Of a DNA stretch of 64,000 bases, positions 60,813-64,000 are shown piece after piece. The notes below the pieces were generated by a model. That model saw nothing but the letters and a program-made list of their open reading frames with translations. It was not told where the DNA came from and searched no databases. The DNA is from UBA3478 sp965662045 (GTDB lineage Bacteria; Bacteroidota; Bacteroidia; Flavobacteriales; Flavobacteriaceae). The position numbers and the translations under genes were made by a program. The stretch spans positions 1 to 64,000 of the forward strand of contig CBFIGE010000007.1 in assembly GCA_965662045.1 (NCBI GenBank), read 5' to 3'. Position 1 is the first letter of the stretch; the number at the start of each line of letters is the position of its first letter.

Positions 60813-62983
60813 TATTTCTCGCGTTTTACAAATATAAGTTGGTCAACTTGCACTTTTGTTACAAACAACCCGTAATTTACAGATGCAATACCTTTTTCAA
60901 TATTCTCAATTTGACCACTTGCCTTGCCATCTTCGAGTTTTACTGTGTCTCCAATTTTTAGATCTACTTGAACAGCCTTTTTCGGTTTGGACGAAGCGAT
61001 TTTTTTGGTTTTTTGCTTTTCCTTTTTAAAGTTTTCAGCTTTCACTGCTAATTCTTTAGAAATCTCTTTCTTTTTATTGAGTTCTGTTTTAGCCTCTTTT
61101 GCTGATTTTTGTTTTTTCTTGCTGTTCTCTGTTTCTACAATACGCAGTAGTCCACTGATTAGGGGTCTTTTCTTTTGGTCAATAAAGAAACGTTCTGCAA
61201 GTTCGTCAACCTTGCTTCCTAATTGAATCATTCTTTTGTGTTGATCGTACATCATTTGATAATTCTCTAACTTTTCTTTGATTCGAGAATTTAACTTTTC
61301 AAGTTTTTTGTTTTCATCTGTAGCTTTTTGCTCTTGTTCTAAGAGTCTATTTCCAGTTTTTTCAAATTTGGATCTTTCGCGTTGTAACTTGGCAATAGTT
61401 GCATCAAACCTCACTTTACCGCGTTCAATTTTTTTCTTTGCTTTATTTATGATGCTATAAGGGATACCATTTTTTTGAGCAACCTCAAACGTAAATGAAC
61501 TCCCTGCTTGACCTACGATTAATTGAAAGGTTGGTTCTAGTGTTTTGTTGTCAAACAACATATTGGCGTTACTAGCGTGTTCTAACTCATTTGCTAAGAG
61601 CTTTAAATTAGAATAATGAGTGGTGATTAGTCCGAACGCTCGTTTTTCATAAAAAACGTCGAGAAATGATTCTGCTAGAGCTCCTCCTAACTCGGGATCA
61701 CTTCCAGTTCCAAATTCATCAATTAAAAAAAGTGTTTGTGCATCACATTTTTTCAAGAAATAATTCATATTCTTTAAACGGTAGGAGTAGGTGCTTAGAT
61801 GATTTTCTATCGATTGATTATCTCCAATATCAGTTAGAATTTTTTCAAAAAAACATATAGTGCTTCGCTCGTGTACGGGAATAAGTAAACCTGATTGAAT
61901 CATTAGTTGCAGTAAGCCAATTGTTTTTAGGGTAATACTTTTACCACCAGCATTTGGTCCAGAGATTACTATAATCCTATTGTTTTCATTTAGTTTTATG
62001 GTTTGAGGCCAAGTTTTTAACCCTTTTTCTTGATTTTGTTGTAGTAGTAATGGATGAAAGGCATCTCTTAGATAGAAATCTTTATTTTGATTGATTGAAG
62101 GGAGAATGGCATTGATTTCATTGGCGTACAGCGCTTTTGCTGATGTTAAATCAATATGGGTCAGGTAATCTTGATAACTTAAAAGAATGTCAGCATACGG
62201 TCTTAGACTGTCCGTAAGGTTTTTTAAAATCTTCTTAATTTCTTCTTTCTCGTCATAAAGCAAATTTTCCAATTCTCGAATGCTTTTCGCTGTCGTTTCC
62301 GGTAGCATATAAACGATACTTCCCGTTTTTGAAGATCCTATTACAGTGCCTTGTATTTTTCTTCTATACATTGCTTTTACAGCTAATACTCTCTTATTTT
62401 CGACCACAGATTCTTTAATGTCGTCGAGATAGTCCAAGGCTAAATAATGGTTTAGGGAAGAGCTAAAACTCTGATTAATTTTTTGTCGCACTTGAGATAA
62501 GGCCTTTCGAATATCATACAGTTCATCCGAAGCTTTATCCCGTATTTCTCCAAATCGATCAACTATACCATTAATGTCTCTAGGAATACTCGATACAATA
62601 GAAAGGTTTTGAGCCAAATTGAATAGCGTAGGGTAGTAGACTTTGAACTTATTAAGTGCTTTTTGATGTGCAATTACAGTATTACAGAGACTCATGATAG
62701 TTCTGAAACCCTTAACTTCGATAATTGAGTTTTCAATATGTAATAATTGTAGCTCTTTATTTATAGGATCAAAACCATGATTGGGTATAATATTCTCATT
62801 GCTAAAAGAAGATAAATATTCAGATGTTTCAGCTAAAGCCTTTTGACACTCTTCGAAATTTACAAATACGCCTAATTGCTCAGCGGCTTGTTTTCCGAGT
62901 TCAGTAGTGCAGTATTGTTTGACAATTAATGCAACCTTCCTGAATTCTAAATCATTGATGGTTTTCTCTCTTATAGTAATCAT
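60812..62983 (-). CDS. mutS2: MutS2 family protein without Smr domain
   Basis: A 723-residue ATPase of the MutS2 type. In other bacteria these proteins act in ribosome rescue or suppress recombination. The clamp and core parts are followed by the ABC motifs GPNAGGKS and L-I-D-E-F-G-T-G-S-D-P-E-L-G-G. A long Lys/Glu-rich coiled coil (about residues 515-650) and a small KOW-like beta domain (I-G-D-T-V-K-L-E-D-G-K-A-S-G) follow. The C-terminal Smr nuclease domain of Bacillus-type MutS2 is absent; the chain ends right after the beta domain. Confidence 0.92.
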   Translation of the reverse strand: MITIREKTINDLEFRKVALIVKQYCTTELGKQAAEQLGVFVNFEECQKALAETSEYLSSFSNENIIPNHGFDPINKELQLLHIENSIIEVKGFRTIMSLCNTVIAHQKALNKFKVYYPTLFNLAQNLSIVSSIPRDINGIVDRFGEIRDKASDELYDIRKALSQVRQKINQSFSSSLNHYLALDYLDDIKESVVENKRVLAVKAMYRRKIQGTVIGSSKTGSIVYMLPETTAKSIRELENLLYDEKEEIKKILKNLTDSLRPYADILLSYQDYLTHIDLTSAKALYANEINAILPSINQNKDFYLRDAFHPLLLQQNQEKGLKTWPQTIKLNENNRIIVISGPNAGGKSITLKTIGLLQLMIQSGLLIPVHERSTICFFEKILTDIGDNQSIENHLSTYSYRLKNMNYFLKKCDAQTLFLIDEFGTGSDPELGGALAESFLDVFYEKRAFGLITTHYSNLKLLANELEHASNANMLFDNKTLEPTFQLIVGQAGSSFTFEVAQKNGIPYSIINKAKKKIERGKVRFDATIAKLQRERSKFEKTGNRLLEQEQKATDENKKLEKLNSRIKEKLENYQMMYDQHKRMIQLGSKVDELAERFFIDQKKRPLISGLLRIVETENSKKKQKSAKEAKTELNKKKEISKELAVKAENFKKEKQKTKKIASSKPKKAVQVDLKIGDTVKLEDGKASGQIENIEKGIASVNYGLFVTKVQVDQLIFVKREK

Positions 62984-63000
62984 AGCATGGTTTGCGTGTG

Positions 63001-63008
63001 CAAAGATA
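63001..63008 (-). promoter_or_regulatory. -7 element of mutS2
   Basis: Reads TATCTTTG on the minus strand, 17 nt before the mutS2 ATG. No -33 TTG at ideal spacing. Confidence 0.4.
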
Positions 63009-63022
63009 GCTATATCCCTTGT

Positions 63023-64000
63023 TTAGCTCTTTTCTAATGAGGTAAAATACCCTTGAGCTCCATACCTGACAATATCAGAAGTAAAAATACCGGTATTATG
63101 TTGTACTTCTTCAATGAGTTGATCAGCCTTCTGCGCGCTAAGTCCATGGGTATTCAAAGAAATAGCAAATGTCTTTGGTCTATTAAATACTCCGCAAAGA
63201 GAAGCTACCTCTTCATTCATTTTAATAAATCGATTTAAATCAGGAAAAGGAATGTGAGAAACAGGGTTTTTTAGATGTGTTTCTTTGATTTTATGACATA
63301 ATAAAAGATGAGTGGGACATGAACCCCTCATCAAAGGAAGTGTTGCAGTACTGCCAGGGTGCCCAAGTGAACCTTGACCTTCAATAATGATATGGCCAAA
63401 TTTTTGACGACTCATTACCTCATCCTCAACTGCGGCGGCCGCATTATCTACTTTAATGGCATCAAGCGGTATTCCTTGACCAGAGATGGTAATGCCAATT
63501 TGACCTGTTGCAACAAATGATGATGAAAAATTGTTTTGAAGTAGTTTTTCATTTAGTAGCAGGCCTGCTGTCATTTTTCCAGAGGCCATATCTGTGCCTA
63601 CGGTGAGAATTCTTTTATTCTTCAGCCCGTTGGCTTTTGCACTTCCAATAGTATATTCTTTTAAAACTTCTCTGACATCCCAAACAGATCCTTTGTTTTT
63701 GGAGCTGCTCAATAAATATGAAAATTTATCAGCTAACTTATCGTGCAACCCATTAACAACTAAAAAGCCTGCTGTTAAGGCGTTTTCAATAGGTTTTGTC
63801 CATGTGTCTGGAAGCCTGCCTCCAGATGGTGCAATTCCTAAAATTAGCGCGTTTGCGCGCAACTGTATGGCTTCTTGAAGGTCTGATACAATGGGTATTG
63901 ACTTGTCAATACCTGTCAATGCCTTCAAGCTTTTTCCTTTGTGATCGGGGTCTATTACGCAACAGATTTCATTTGTACTAAACCTCAAAATACCAAGACC
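63023..64000 (-). CDS. DUF1611/DgcN-like protein, N-terminus outside the window
   Basis: About 325 residues of a DUF1611 family protein; the frame stays open to the window end (G-L-G-I-L-R-F-S before the first possible TTG start), so the 5' end is missing. A P-loop-like G-T-D-M-A-S-G-K-M-T-A and the conserved I-I-E-G-Q-G-S-L-G-H-P segment are visible. Some relatives (DgcN) take part in D-amino-acid or D-glutamate metabolism, others sit beside dipeptide epimerases. The missing neighbour would decide. Confidence 0.85.
   Translation of the reverse strand, partial: GLGILRFSTNEICCVIDPDHKGKSLKALTGIDKSIPIVSDLQEAIQLRANALILGIAPSGGRLPDTWTKPIENALTAGFLVVNGLHDKLADKFSYLLSSSKNKGSVWDVREVLKEYTIGSAKANGLKNKRILTVGTDMASGKMTAGLLLNEKLLQNNFSSSFVATGQIGITISGQGIPLDAIKVDNAAAAVEDEVMSRQKFGHIIIEGQGSLGHPGSTATLPLMRGSCPTHLLLCHKIKETHLKNPVSHIPFPDLNRFIKMNEEVASLCGVFNRPKTFAISLNTHGLSAQKADQLIEEVQHNTGIFTSDIVRYGAQGYFTSLEKS

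Overview
The window looks like a chromosomal segment of a low-GC member of the Bacteroidota, most likely a marine flavobacterium. The evidence is the family content (an M1-like protein with a beta-barrel tail, a single-chain fused 2-oxoacid dehydrogenase E1, DUF4369/TlpA lipoproteins, a GT2/HSDR_N/holA neighbourhood, MutS2 without Smr). Several genes are also preceded by the Bacteroidota -7 element TAnnTTTG rather than a sigma70 box. Genes are very tightly packed, with many overlaps, and almost everything is housekeeping. I see no rRNA, tRNA, insertion sequence, prophage or CRISPR array. One run of 98 Ns (34702-34799) marks a draft-assembly gap.

Layout. 1-1.95 kb: 3' part of a large curlin-like repeat protein ending at a strong terminator. 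2-4.6 kb: lpdA and a convergent membrane acyltransferase. 4.6-10.2 kb: overlapping tilS-dsbD-penicillin acylase genes. 10.2-12.1 kb: a divergent ComM-like ATPase and a CxxC protein. 12.2-15.7 kb: an Nramp-like transporter with the 5-oxoprolinase genes pxpABC. 15.8-24.1 kb: ilvD-ilvB-ilvN-ilvC-ilvA plus a GAPN-like aldehyde dehydrogenase. 24.1-29.8 kb: recG, a patatin-like protein, a coiled-coil periplasmic protein, an M20 amidohydrolase and a DsrE-like protein. 29.8-36.2 kb: uvrD, a small membrane protein, a TsaC-like protein, an OmpA lipoprotein, a GT2 glycosyltransferase cut by the gap, and an HsdR-N nuclease-like protein. 36.3-42.6 kb: holA, the fused E1 dehydrogenase and a catalytically dead M1-like protein. 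42.6-46.9 kb: uvrA, a DUF4130 protein and a divergent LexA-like S24 repressor. 46.9-49.9 kb: a membrane-anchored protein, ggt and acpH. 49.9-57 kb: glmM, an LpxL-like acyltransferase, rhomboid, a TlpA lipoprotein and an FAD/Fe-S oxidoreductase. 57-58 kb: a decayed phosphoesterase gene and a noncoding stretch with two terminator hairpins. 58-64 kb: aroC, a DAACS symporter, a DCC protein, mutS2 and a DUF1611 protein that runs off the end.

How genes work together. The ilv genes encode the Ile/Val pathway from threonine to the branched-chain 2-oxoacids, without a transaminase. pxpABC encode ATP-dependent 5-oxoproline opening, and the adjacent Nramp-like protein lacks the usual metal-binding motifs, so it may carry the organic substrate. 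The S24 repressor and the divergent DUF4130-uvrA unit share an 89-bp intergenic region. It holds four evenly spaced copies of a palindrome, TTGGAA-N3-TTCCAA, overlying both predicted promoters; this looks like a flavobacterial DNA-damage regulon and is the strongest regulatory signal in the window.

Other points of interest are the two-unit (A/B) higher-order pattern inside the curlin-like protein, four convergent gene pairs whose stop codons interlock in one TTAA/TTAG tetranucleotide, the internally deleted phosphoesterase pseudogene, and the exact TTG-N19-TAACTTTG promoter in front of a TTG-initiated aroC.
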